DNA of 64,000 bases. Origin: Zasmidium citrigriseum. Taxonomy: Eukaryota > Ascomycota > Dothideomycetes > Mycosphaerellales > Mycosphaerellaceae. Under the pieces are notes generated by a model. It ran no database searches. It worked only from the letters and a program-made list of their open reading frames with translations, and was not told the DNA's origin. The position numbers and the translations under genes are program-made. Positions 21,147 through 32,241 of the stretch are shown in pieces; the stretch's first letter is position 1; each line of letters begins with the position of its first letter. The DNA lies in the NCBI GenBank assembly GCA_002786025.1, contig NHNW01000012.1:248001-312000 (forward strand), read 5' to 3'.

Positions 21147-23132
21147 ATGGACACCGCTACCCCGACGAGCATTGCGACCTCCGCCGCCCCCGCGGGCCAG
21201 GTGGACAACAAGAGAAAGCGCAGCCCATCCGTAGGCTCGATCTCTGCCCCAGCGCCGAAGGTCGTCAAGACCAGCCAACTGAGCATTAATTATCTGGCAC
21301 GGCAGTCGCATGAGGACCTCCCGCTCATCAACAAGGAGGACAGCCTTCCAAATTTGCTGCAACTGCTATCCTCATACAGCAACATCCTCGACCGCCACGA
21401 GTCATTGGCCTCTAACTTGGGCGCGAGACCACTCGGGCCCATCCTGATCAAGCGATTCGAGCGTTGCTTCGATGCGCCGCCCAAGATCGTTGCTTCGCAC
21501 CACAAGAACGCCTCAGGCAACCCCGACGATGCGTCGCACCAGATCACCTGGCTCGAGGTCATCGAGTTCGCCCGCTCCCACCCGAGTCAGTTCACCCTGA
21601 GCACCTTTTCCGAAGGCAAGAGAGTCTGCCAATTCTACTATCCCCAGAAGCAGTTGCGCGTGCAGATCAGCGAGGAGGACTTCCTGTTCATCAATAGTGG
21701 ACGATGTCAGGAGCTCATACCACCACTGCCGATATGGGAGGATGAAGAGAAAGAAGTCGGGACTTGCGATGTATTGGAGGCCAAGCTTAAGGAGCTCACC
21801 AATGCTGCAGACATGGTTGCGGCACGGACAAGACAGCTCAGTCACCGTCTCAAGGGTCGCAGAGCAGCCATTCTCGAGAGGAGAGCAGAGGGTGGCAGTG
21901 GGACCCCAGCAAAAGCGAGCGCCGTGCAGACCACCACCGCGCCACCATCATCGTCAGGCGCTGGCTTCGTAGCAGTCAACAACGCCGGCCGAGAGAGTAC
22001 GGAGCCCAGCCTTGGATCATCGGCTGCGATTCGCAATGAGCTCCTACGACACTTTGAGAGCTTACCACACAATCAAGGCACAGGACGAACGCAGAATCGA
22101 AACCAGTCCACGGCAGGACAAGATGCACTAGTATCGCGATCTGCCGACCTATCCAACCTCCAACACGAGGGCATTGCCTCCAACGCATCGTCACTCTCAC
22201 CTGTACCGCCAAATGCATTCGCTAACGAGACTCTTCCATACGGTATCTCTGACCCTGTGGCTTCGTCCCGTGGTTCTGGCCATCGACCCTCATCTAGCGC
22301 TGGCATGATTCAATACAACTCAGCGCAAGCACCCTTAAAGCACAACTTCAGTAGACCTCTGCCGCCTGCTTTGGAGAGCAGCCAGCCATTCAGACCACTT
22401 TGTCAGGCCCACATGGACAGTCTTCCTCGCGGTCATCGTGTCTTACCACCTTGTGATCGCTGCCGGCGTTTGCGGATGGACTGTGTCAAGAACCTGACTT
22501 CGTGTGCTGGATGCACGAGGAAGCATGCCCGTTGTCACTGGCGAGACGTCTCTCGCGACGAACTCGGTGCTCTGGACCATCTCATGGACGCTGCTTATCC
22601 AGGTTCGACAGCATCAGGCAATTCTCCCACGCACGGCGACATGCATCGTATCAATGGCTATATGAATGGTGATAGCGAGCGCGAGGGCGATAGCGACGAT
22701 GATGACAGCAATCCCCTGGAAGACTTGGAGGCGCTTGAAGAAAAGGAGGAACAGGAGCATCAGATCAGGGAAGATGAGGAAGGGTTGCGAAACGCACGAG
22801 AGCTTGCAAGACAAGGTTGGGAGGAGAGCCTGAGATCAGCTCAGGAGCCGGACTTGAACCAGCAGGAAAAGAATGATCACGATACGCTGCGAACGAACGG
22901 AACTGGCGATCAAAGTCGTGCAGATGTTGCAAGCCCCAGAGAACGACCGAGTTATGACCCTGTTCATGACAATGAGGTACAGCCGACAGACCACAGTCAC
23001 CAAACGACTGACCCAACTACCGGGCTCGGATCCCTGACGGTGGCGAGCTCTGACCTTGATGCGCCTGTTCACAGTGGAGGATTTCGAGCGGTGAACAATG
23101 AGAACGGTGGAACTGGCTGGCGGGCAATTTGA
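21147..23132 (+). CDS. RfeG-like Zn2Cys6 domain protein, 661 aa
   Basis: Single exon; I chose the ATG at 21147 (MDTATPTSIATS), after which the protein looks conserved. Upstream in-frame ATGs at 20955 and 21063 are possible. An NLS-like NKRKR occurs near residue 22. Residues ~40-230 form an N-terminal domain containing ITWLEVIEFARSHPSQF and FYYPQKQLRVQ. A six-cysteine cluster of binuclear zinc type lies near residue 440: CDRCRRLRMDC, then CAGC, then C after six residues. It is followed by acidic coiled segments (DDDDSN, LEEKEEQEHQ). The position of the zinc cluster in the middle and its sequence recall the fungal RfeG group, from memory. It is probably a nuclear regulator; targets are unknown. 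Confidence 0.82.
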   Translation: MDTATPTSIATSAAPAGQVDNKRKRSPSVGSISAPAPKVVKTSQLSINYLARQSHEDLPLINKEDSLPNLLQLLSSYSNILDRHESLASNLGARPLGPILIKRFERCFDAPPKIVASHHKNASGNPDDASHQITWLEVIEFARSHPSQFTLSTFSEGKRVCQFYYPQKQLRVQISEEDFLFINSGRCQELIPPLPIWEDEEKEVGTCDVLEAKLKELTNAADMVAARTRQLSHRLKGRRAAILERRAEGGSGTPAKASAVQTTTAPPSSSGAGFVAVNNAGRESTEPSLGSSAAIRNELLRHFESLPHNQGTGRTQNRNQSTAGQDALVSRSADLSNLQHEGIASNASSLSPVPPNAFANETLPYGISDPVASSRGSGHRPSSSAGMIQYNSAQAPLKHNFSRPLPPALESSQPFRPLCQAHMDSLPRGHRVLPPCDRCRRLRMDCVKNLTSCAGCTRKHARCHWRDVSRDELGALDHLMDAAYPGSTASGNSPTHGDMHRINGYMNGDSEREGDSDDDDSNPLEDLEALEEKEEQEHQIREDEEGLRNARELARQGWEESLRSAQEPDLNQQEKNDHDTLRTNGTGDQSRADVASPRERPSYDPVHDNEVQPTDHSHQTTDPTTGLGSLTVASSDLDAPVHSGGFRAVNNENGGTGWRAI

Positions 23133-25797
23133 GCAGTTGCCAGGCCATCTGCAAGTACCCGAATTGCTTCATAGAACTCTAGACAAGGGTGCTAAGCCTT
23201 GGCAGTCTGTTTGCTATCATGAAATCAACGAGGTTCCCGGGTACTGCCGCTCTGCTCTCGACCCTCTTGTCTCCACGATGCTGTGCCACAACATTCGAGC
23301 CGCTGATCGCTGTTTGATCATCAGCGCAGCAGCGCAACACGAAATGGTCGAGGGTCGACTTATGCAAGTAATTTCCCGTGCACCCCATCGGCGAATTGTG
23401 CCTCGATGTGCCTGACAGACGGACGCAGAAGAAGTGAAGACGGCAGAACGTGCCTGGTTCCTGCCTCATCTTCTGCAGGATGGCGACCATCTCCACGAAA
23501 GCCGTTCTTTGTACCACTGGAGAACCCCAAATCGGAGCCGTTCCAGGCCACATCAGACCTGATGTTGACCTCTTTTGTCTGTGTTGATGGTGTGGACTGG
23601 CAGATCAGTGGCCGAGGTCTTGCGTTACATCACAGCTGCTTGGTGTAACGTTTCTTCCTCGACCGACCAAGACGACGCCCGCGGCAAGGAACGACCTGCG
23701 AGACATAGCTGCTTTCTGCACAGCAGAGCGATATTGAAGGTGTGGGTCTCCCCATCTATCTGGACAGGCGAGAGCTTCGAGTATGGCAAAGCAGGGAGGA
23801 CTGTCCGTGTCCCCACAGCGCGCGGCTGTGTCTGGCGTGTGAAGAGCTGGCATTTGAATGCTTTGACCAGGATGCTGCGCTTGTTGAAACTCAATGGCAG
23901 CACGGTATGGAGATCAGGAACGCGCAGCAGTAGCGCCATCATGAACCGGATTGCCGACCCTGGAGCAGGCCTGGAGAGAAGTCCGCTGAACGACGCAGTT
24001 ACCCGTCTGACCATGCGAGATGCGATTCCAGCAAGCGAATCCTACACCGATCTTTGGAAATCTTGAGTATACAAATCTGTCAGGCCACAGCTCACCACGC
24101 CGGATACGACTTGTCAGGTGACGGTAGGCTTCAGCGATAGCGGAAGAGAAGCCTGAGGCTTTGTTGGCGAGAAGAAGACACATGCCTTCGAGTTGTTCAC
24201 AGCGGCGAGGAGTGGAGAACGCCTCGCTACCACTTGTCGAGGTGGCTCCTCAAACGCCCGGCGTTGACAGCGGTAACCCCTGCGTTGTGTAACTACACGG
24301 ACTCTCGACATCCCCAACTACCCGGTGCCAGCGCGGAACTGAGGCAACGGGGGCTCTCATGATCAATATGTCTGGAGACTTGGGGCGCTTGAATCATTAC
24401 ACAACAACGCTCACCAGCCTTTGGGCTTGTCGGCAAGTCCCCCGGGTTGTGGCATTGACAACCGCCATGTTCAACCGGGAAGCGCGTGTCCAGAAGGATG
24501 GCTGCAGCTCTCATGAGCGCTTCGGGATTCGTTCGCAACACCGCAGTAACCACATCGTCTGCCACAGCTGCTCTACGCCGCCCAAAGCGGCCCGCGAGTG
24601 CGTGCTTATAGCGCAGCCGCAGTCGAGAGCAGAATGAAAGCGGACCCACATCCCTACTGAACATCCAGTGATCAAGAACTACACTCATGTTGTGCTACCG
24701 CTGGGTCTGCTGCAAGTCGTCGATCCGCACTCGCTGAGTCGCGATGCGAGTGATGTTGGCCTTAGCCATTCGGAAATGCGGAAGGGTCCAATCGTCCTGC
24801 TCGATCAGTCTCTGAAACAGTCTGTGCGCTCAGTAGAAGTGTCCACAGGGTGACATTCGCAGACCGCCTAGATGTCAAACCGAGGGCTCCACGACGGAGA
24901 GCGGCCGATGCGCATCGTGGACAAGGAAGAATCGAATTGTGTGCCCTTCCCCATGGGCCGCACGTCAATCGAAGCATCGGCCAGGTGTGAGGCAAGAGGC
25001 GTACCGGTTGGCAAATGCCGATGCTGTTGCATTCCTCATGTTGAGGCGTTCCAGAGGCTGACGTTGCAATGAGTTGACCACCCTCCAGACCTCCCACCAC
25101 CTCGAACCGACCTAGCGGTACTGTTGGCTGTACAAGAGGCTGTCGACCAGGCTTCTCCCGTGATCTTTTGAGATGTTTGGATGCACGAATACTTATTCTC
25201 AGCAAGGTCCGGTTTCTGCTGCTCCCTACACACCATCTTATTCTTCACGATCGTTCCAAACGTTCGTCGTTCCTGGAGCCATACTCATTCGAGCCAGATT
25301 CAACCATCCCTTGCTGGGCTTATAGCAATCCAGCTCGACAGTTGGAAATTAATCGCCTGGTCTTGCCAGACGCTCGTTGGCCTCCCAGGCCGCTGCCTTT
25401 TGGTTGTCGGGTATAGTTGTACCTGGCATGTTGCCTCTCCATCCAGACTGAGCTAATTCGTCCAGTGAAAGTGTTTTGTCGACCACCCACTTACGAACCC
25501 TGACATAAAGTTTGCGTCCAACGCTACACGAGCACTCGCAGGATGCTGTTCCACAATGGTGAGTTGAGTGGCCATCTTCCCCAGCGATACCTCATGTGCC
25601 CATGCCACGATTAAAAGCCACAACCTTCCCAAACACACCAACATACCTGCGACCATCTTGACTCTCTCCTTTGTTGATCGGATCATCTGAATCGACGACT
25701 TGGTCACCGGGGGCTTTCTGTCTTGTGTGTGGTCTCAAACCTACAATGCATCTGTTCGTTCGTGTACGAATGCTAACGAATATGGACAGTTTTCGCA
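23133..25797. other. 2.7 kb gene-poor region upstream of C2H2 gene
   Basis: The longest stretch without a supported gene. Open frames such as 23575-24066 plus, 24293-24688 minus and 24762-25205 minus have no recognisable domain and overlap one another on opposite strands. Base composition is ordinary, not the AT-rich pattern of RIP-mutated repeats. Just before the next gene a GTGAGT donor (25561) and a GCTAAC branch site with acceptor ending at 25789 suggest a 5' UTR intron. It is best read as 3' UTR plus an extended promoter and leader. Confidence 0.5.
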
Positions 25798-27366
25798 ATG
25801 TCATCGACAACCAACACCCCTACCCGCCCCGCACGTGGGATACCAGTCCCTGGTATCGATACACGAGGGCCCACCGACAAGGCAGCGTCGTCTCTCTCTT
25901 TTAGCGGCTGGCCTATCACGCCTCCCCAGTCTGCGAACGAGTCGAGAAGGCCATCACTTGCATACTCAGCGCTATCTGATGCTTCGCACTCTGGACCATC
26001 CTCTGTGAGCGGGTATTCACAGCCTGCAACTCCTGTCCACGGCATGAGCAATCGCAATGACTTCACCCACCAGTGGTCGGACGGCACGGATGTACATGCA
26101 TCCATGTCGGCGAGTCTCGCCGACAACTGCTCGGCTGGTCAAGTGCCCCAACACGGTTTTGCGTCAGCCTTCCAGCAGCTCTCGATGTGCAATCCCAATG
26201 TGCCAAATGGCCTCCCCGCGACGTACGCTACTGAACATAACAACGCCGGATCTTTTGGGATGGACATGAGTCCACAGTCTCCTATGCATGATGCATGGTC
26301 GCAACAGCAGATGTCTTCAGGATTTAACGGACATTCAGGACTGAGGACCACACTCTTCCAAAGCACTCAAGGACTTGGCCATGATCAATCATCGAGTGCG
26401 TCGATGTACGCCAACCCAGCGCAGTCGATACACACCAGCCTTGGAGCTTCGGTCTTTCCCAACTACGACACGGCGGGACCCACGCTCAACACCAACGTCT
26501 ACCAGACTCCTCAGGTAGTTGTACCGTCCCAGCTGAGCCCGCATGAAGACTATCCTATGGACCAGTACCCTGGCTACGATGCTCAGGAAATCGAGGATGG
26601 CTTCACACAAAGCTTCGATTCATCTGGCAGCGGCTACAGCTCGTGGGAACACGTCGAGCCCTCAAGTCCCTACGAGGCGTACGTTGACAAGACCGAGGAT
26701 GATTATATGATGATCAAGAATGAGAATTTGACTCCTTCGCGGCAACCAAGTCGCACTCGCGGGTTCTTTGAATCCGGTCCAAGCCAAATTCGCCCAAGAA
26801 GAAAGGGCTCCAAACTGGGCCGTAAGGCGAATGCGGAAGACCGATGTTGGTACAAGAATGACATCGGGAACATCCAGGTCGGCTGCGTCGGCAAGAAATT
26901 TTCGCGTTACCAATGCCCGGACGGCTCGATTCAGTACCTGACTGAAGAGCATAAGGAGAGCAAGCCTCACCGATGTACCCACGAAGATGAAGATGGAAAT
27001 CGATGCAGCGGGCGCTTTGCACGCAGCGAGCACTTGAAGCGCCACATGAGCAAGCACGCGACCGAGAGGCCATATCCATGCCCTCTTCCGGATTGCAACA
27101 AGAGGATCAGCCGTCCTGACAACGCGGCTGATCACTTCCGTACTCACCTTCGCGAACCCTCGAAAGGCAAGCGGAACAAGCACTGCAAATTCGAGTTTCT
27201 TGAGAAGCACATCGTAGACCAATACGATAACAAGACGGCGACCAAGCTCGTTAACAACCTGAGGAAGTGGCACAAGGGCGAAGAAGAGAGGCAGAAGGCC
27301 GCCAAGCAAAACAGGCTCGAGGCGCTCGACAGAGAGGAGACGTTGAAGGCCCCCTTCTACCACTGA
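25798..27366 (+). CDS. C2H2 zinc-finger transcription factor, 522 aa
   Basis: Single coding exon. Residues 1-330 are Ser/Pro/Gln-rich and low in structure, with acidic patches, a likely activation region. Two adjacent C2H2 fingers lie near residues 398-452. The first has an unusually long knuckle, Cys-x9-Cys-x12-His-x3-His (RFARSEHLKRHMSKH); the second is Cys-x4-Cys-x12-His-x3-His (CPLPDCNKRISRPDNAADH). A basic stretch (KGKRNKHCKFEF) follows, then a helical tail. The finger pair resembles BrlA-type developmental regulators (SEHLKRHM plus SRPDN), but the rest does not, and BrlA itself is thought to be restricted to Eurotiomycetes. I therefore give no symbol. The long upstream region fits a developmentally controlled regulator. 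Confidence 0.88.
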   Translation: MSSTTNTPTRPARGIPVPGIDTRGPTDKAASSLSFSGWPITPPQSANESRRPSLAYSALSDASHSGPSSVSGYSQPATPVHGMSNRNDFTHQWSDGTDVHASMSASLADNCSAGQVPQHGFASAFQQLSMCNPNVPNGLPATYATEHNNAGSFGMDMSPQSPMHDAWSQQQMSSGFNGHSGLRTTLFQSTQGLGHDQSSSASMYANPAQSIHTSLGASVFPNYDTAGPTLNTNVYQTPQVVVPSQLSPHEDYPMDQYPGYDAQEIEDGFTQSFDSSGSGYSSWEHVEPSSPYEAYVDKTEDDYMMIKNENLTPSRQPSRTRGFFESGPSQIRPRRKGSKLGRKANAEDRCWYKNDIGNIQVGCVGKKFSRYQCPDGSIQYLTEEHKESKPHRCTHEDEDGNRCSGRFARSEHLKRHMSKHATERPYPCPLPDCNKRISRPDNAADHFRTHLREPSKGKRNKHCKFEFLEKHIVDQYDNKTATKLVNNLRKWHKGEEERQKAAKQNRLEALDREETLKAPFYH

Positions 27367-28380
27367 TCAATCTCCATTCATCAATGATACAACAGCGACG
27401 ACAGGCATTCTAATGACCCGGTAATGAGCATCACGGCGGCAGTGTGTAACTTTACGATCTCGGATATACCCCACGGCAGGGCACTTTTGCCTTTTGAGGG
27501 AGTTCGATCAGGGAGGGAAAATGTATGGCTAAGGAATCAAAAGAGGTAGCTTTCGGGTGGAAACTGTTTGTACTTTCGGGGGGAATTTTGGAGGGCATGT
27601 GTAATCTAGAATCAATCTTTTGAGCTGGAGGTAGCGATGACGATATGACAAGGCAGAATACATCGAATAGGATCTATACGTGAAAGTATTTGTATATGTC
27701 ATTGTCGTCGTGCAGGTCAACGTTGTAGCCCCTGAAGACGGAAAACTCTTGTGAAGACGGGCTTGTGCTCGTCGTTGATCGCAGCCTATGTCAATCAAGA
27801 ATCACCAGAATCTTGGACGAGGGACTTATCTTTCATTGTCGGACATCAATGTGGGATGTCAAGCGTGGTTCTTGGTCACGCGATCGAATTCTTGCGGCCT
27901 GGCCAGATTCGTCGTGGTGGCTGCCCGCGAATTTGCCGTTCCTGCCATCGAACTCGTTAGAACCTCAACACCCAGAAAGTGAAACCAGGCCGCCGCTGCA
28001 CGATTCAGAAGTGAGAAGAAGTCAGCAATCATTCATTCAGTCACTTCGCACCCACCTGTTCTTCACATAGAGTTTAGCCGGCGGCTCGGGCCTCGCTTCC
28101 TTTTTTGACCTCGTCGTGCGATTCGACCGCTGCGAGACCACCCACGCCTCACAACCACTCACCACTGCATGCCCGCCACTCTCCATTAGTTGGCATATTG
28201 ACTGTGCGTGCGACACCTTCAGATCCGGCATCCATCGACGTGGAGTGATCCAACTCTTTTTGAGCCTCCCAGTGGCTATATCTGGCCCCGACGACGCCCC
28301 GAGCGGTCTGCCTTCTTATCTCTCCAACCTCTGTGTGACCAACGACGACAGCACCGGATCAGCCAAGAAGCGACTTCGAG
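27367..28380. other. Intergenic, 1.0 kb
   Basis: 3' UTR of the C2H2 gene and promoter/leader of choline kinase. A TGA directly in frame before the choline kinase ATG at 28381 closes that frame upstream. No gene is seen. Confidence 0.5.
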
Positions 28381-30958
28381 ATGCCACATTCAGAGGCGAC
28401 GTCGCCGCAGACGTCCGGCAAAGTGAAACCAGACTCTACCGAAGAGTGCGCCTCACCCAGCTCTTATCTTGGGTTGAACCATGCCGTATCGCCGAGGTCG
28501 ACACCCAAATGTACGTCCTGCTCATTTCGTCCTCCCTTGCCGCGTTCCTGCCCGATTCTTATACGAGACACTTCTTTGTTTGCTTTCACATGAGCATTTG
28601 ACTTCTTGATTATTTTGCGCAACATCGAGTGGCAAAGCAGCACACCACCACGGGCGGCCCGAGGCTCATTTCGCGACACGGCTGACCATGTCCTTCACAG
28701 CTGTTTCAATCTCGAAACAAACAGAGACCATCTCGCCCCTGATCCTGGGACAGCAGAAGAACGTAGACGATTTCAGCCTCGCCAGAAAGCACTTGGTCAA
28801 GAGCCCGAGGGCTAGGCGCCTATCGGGACGTCCTTCCAATGCTTCTAGCCCAAGCCTCAAGCCCCTGACACCCGCTGTGGATGGCAGCGTTGCATGCGAC
28901 GACAATGAGGCTGACGACCATGACGACACGGACACAGTCCACGCGCTGGTCGACCAAGTCTCGTCCTGGATCAAGGAGAAGCGAGAGAAGCGCCACAAGC
29001 GAAGGGCCGCCAAGAAACCAGCACCAGCTGAAGACGACACCCCGCAGGCTCTTGTGGGCGAGTCAAAGCAGAGGCGAGGCTCAGACGCATCAGACGAATC
29101 GCTTGATCTTGACCGACTTGAGCGGATCATCAAGCAGAATCTGCACTTCAGACGACACTCGGCTCGTCGACTGTCGACCACACTCAAGACTAAGCCCTCT
29201 GTGCGAAGACTGCTCCGAAAGCAGTCCAGTGCGTCTGACACTGACCAAAATGACCTCGAATGTCACGTTCCCAGCTGCGATGCATTTCTCGACAACTCCA
29301 AGACTTTGGCTTATACCGGAGGTGTTTCTGATGTTTCCGATGAATCTGAGAGTGAAGATTTGAAGCAAGTCGCCTCACTGCGAGATCATGATGCATGGTC
29401 GAAGTTCAAGTTCGAGATCGTGCGACTTGCTCATACCCTTCGGCTCAAGGGCTGGAAGAAGGTCCCGCTGGAGATGAGCAGTGCCATTGAGGTCCAGCGT
29501 CTGAGTGGAGCCTTGACCAATGCCGTGTACGTGGTTTCGCCGCCCAAAGATTTGCCACTGCAAAAGGAAGATGAGTCTGGAAACATCGTCTCGTACAGCA
29601 AGCCACCGCCAAAGCTGCTTCTTCGCGTCTACGGTCCAAATGTAGAGCATTTGATCGACCGCGAGTCCGAGCTGGCAGTATTGAGAAGACTGGCACGTAA
29701 ACGCATCGGACCGAGACTTCTTGGGTGCTTTGCCAATGGACGGTTCGAGGAATATCTGCACGCCAAGCCACTCAACCCAGAAGACCTTCGAGACCCAAGC
29801 ACAAGCCGACAGATTGCCAAACGTATGCGAGAGCTGCACGAAGGAATCGAATTGCTGGACCAGGAGCGCAGCGATGGTGCTTTCGTTTGGCGCAATTGGG
29901 ACAAGTGGCTGGACCGGGTCGAACAGATCGTCACATGGATGGACGCGCGAATCAAGGAATTGGAACCGGGAGCTAAACCAACAGGATCACGAGCTTGGAT
30001 GCGGCGCGGCCACATTTGCGGAGTTCCTTGGGAGACGTTTAAGGCAGTTGTCGACAAGTATCGCACATGGCTGATTGCGCAGTATGGTGGACCAAAGGGA
30101 CTCCAGGAGCAGCTTGTGTTTGCGCACAACGACACACAATACGGCAATATCCTTCGACTGGTCCCTACGGGAGATTCGCCGTTGCTCCTACCGGCCAACA
30201 CGCACAAGCAACTGGTTGTCATTGACTTCGAGTATTCGAATGCCAACACGCCCGGCCTGGAGTTCGCCAACCACTTCACCGAGTGGTGCTACAACTACCA
30301 CGACGAGCGCAAGCCGCATGCTTTCCATCAGAATCGGTACCCCACGCCAGAGGAGCAGGAGCGGTTCATCCGAGCGTATGTGCGCCATCGTCCGCAATTC
30401 AATGTGGACACGCCAAAGATGGGACCTATGACACCGAATATGACTGGAGGTTCGATGACGCCGGGTACGCCGGGAGATGGCATGAAGAGGTCCACAACGA
30501 GCATCTCTGACTTCATGCTCGACGCTCGAAACCCGCAAGTGCCACCATCGCCAGCGCAGAAGGAAGAAGCCAGCATCAAGGCCGCGGAAGACATCGAAGT
30601 CGAGCGTCTGATGAAGGAGACGCGGAAGTGGAGACTCGCCAACACTGCGCAATGGGTCGTTTGGGGTATCGTCCAAGCCAAGGTGCCAGGGATGCCGACT
30701 TTTGAGGAGAACAAGCCAGCGGAAGACAGCACGGATGATACAGAGCCGGAGGATTTGCTTGGAGAGCGTGCCGAGCAGTACAGAGCGCTTGCTAAGGAGC
30801 AAGAGGATGAGAGCGAGGAGCTGGAAGAGTTCGACTATCTTGGCTACGCTCAGCACCGAGCTCTGTTCTTCTGGGGAGATGCCATCCAGATGGGTCTCAT
30901 CAAGGCGGAGGAATTGCCCGAGGAGATGCGTGCCAAGGTCAAGACCGTTTTATATTGA
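28381..30958 (+). CDS. CKI1: Choline/ethanolamine kinase, ~795 aa
   Basis: First step of the CDP-choline (Kennedy) pathway: ATP plus choline gives phosphocholine. The body has the fungal choline-kinase N-terminal region (WSKFKFEIVRLAHTLRLKGW), the Brenner-type motif FAHNDTQYGNIL and the metal-binding stretch VVIDFEYSNANTPGLEFA. The ATG at 28688 looks like the start, but it sits between a GCTGAC branch site and the acceptor TTCACAG ending at 28700. A better model has exon 1 at 28381-28510 (donor GTACGT, phase 1) joined to 28701-30958. The ~200-residue basic, Ser-rich N-terminus is typical of long fungal enzymes. An insertion of ~60 residues (PMTPNMTGGSMTPGT) interrupts the C-terminal domain. 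The acidic stretch near the C-terminus is probably disordered. Confidence 0.92.
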
Positions 30959-32241
30959 TTCAGCGTTATCGAGCGGGTCTGGAGTTCGATGGGCGTTTTG
31001 TCGGCTTGGTGGGATTCAAGGCAATGTAGCACGAAGTATATCATTCCATTCAAGTCCATTCTCTTTCGTTTCAGTCTCGAAGCGTATAGCGTTGCTACTA
31101 AGTGCTTGCGGGCGGTCCGTCAATTCGTGGTTACAGTATTGGTGCTTATCTTCAAGGTCGAAGGAGGCGCTAGCCGTCCAGTGATGTTGCTTTGGGATGT
31201 GGTGCTTGGGCTTGAAGTATGTTGCATTGGACGCTGTTGCGTTGGGTCAGTGATGGTTTGATGCAGCGATGGCCTCGTGTGTGGATGTTGCATTGGGAAG
31301 AGTCGCCGATATGAATAAGTCGCATTGGAGAGATGTTGCTTTTGGCTCGGGCATCCGGGCAAGAGTTGCTTTGGGTAGCGTCGCGTGAGGCTCTCCAGAG
31401 AGTGTACAGTCGCATTGGGAAATTCGTTCGGCCCGTCTCATTGTCGATGCAGTCGCTTTGGGATAATAGTTGCGATGGCATTGCCGTGTTCTCGATAGAC
31501 ATCCCATCGGATCGATGGATGCATGGGTGCAAGGATGGCACGGGTCTACTCGATGGGTGAGAGAGACGGAGGGAGTATATGTATGCTTACGGATCCTTCC
31601 ATTCGAGTTGATGTATAGACTGTCTAGTCATCCATCTCATTGCCACACTCCAACAGCTCCTGTGCTGAAAAGTGACGGAGCAGAGTGAGCAGAGCAGTGA
31701 GGTGTCGTTGAGGTTGGGAGTGAGCTCTCAAATGAAATGCGGAGAGCGAGTGTGGAGAAGGGTGTGACCGAGGCGGCTGAAATAGAATTTGGTAATCCGA
31801 TGAGATGACAATTCGATTTTGAGTGATATTGCTATAGAGAGATGAGGCAGGAAATGGACGCCTCTGAGATGAAAACTTGATGTTGTGATACTAGACCGAT
31901 CGTCAATAATGAACAGATAGGACTCGGAGTACGTCGTATTCAGATGCTCGATCGGGCCATGCTTCATCACATGGAAGCACGCCAGCCGTCAGTTTAGCAT
32001 GAGTTTCTCGAGAAATGTCGAGTCAACCCAGCTGGCAAGCTATGCTCTCGTAGGTTGATGGATGCGTGTTGCAACGGGGATTGATCGATTGACTGATGTT
32101 CGTGTCTCGATCCACGAGAGACGGCTTGACGGCTCGGTGTCGGCAGCTCGGAGCTGGCCCCGCGAACCCGAAATCTTGGCTGCAGGCCGATCCCCAAATT
32201 TTCGAGAGCTCTCAGAACCATCTATCGCCCTATCAAGCACC
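30959..32241. other. Intergenic, 1.3 kb, containing a repeat array
   Basis: Between choline kinase and DRS1, both on the plus strand. The part 31186-31478 is an eroded repeat array (separate entry). The remainder should be the choline kinase 3' UTR and the DRS1 promoter. The DRS1 frame is open from 32062, but the better-context ATG is 32242. Confidence 0.5.
31186..31478 (+). repeat. Decayed ~15-bp minisatellite, GTYGCWTTGGG core
   Basis: Ten same-strand copies of a core close to GTYGCWTTGGG start at 31186, 31221, 31236, 31287, 31319, 31335, 31365, 31409, 31452 and 31469. Spacings of 35, 15, 51, 32, 16, 30, 44, 43 and 17 are near multiples of 15-16. Weaker copies fall between them at 31201, 31302 and 31380. 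It looks like an old tandem repeat with a unit of about 15 bp. Several copies contain ATTGG, the inverted CCAAT box. Confidence 0.7.

Noticed and set aside
23575..24066. 163-codon plus-strand frame in the gene-poor region
   Set aside because: No domain, Ser/Arg/Trp-rich composition, and a similar-length frame on the other strand (23625-24014).
28688..28700. ATG at 28688 as the choline kinase start
   Set aside because: It lies between an intron branch site and its acceptor; an upstream exon in the right phase explains the sequence better.
31170..31541. 123-codon minus-strand frame with PKAT-like repeats
   Set aside because: The apparent peptide repeat is only the translation of the decayed 15-bp DNA repeat; copies fall in different frames.
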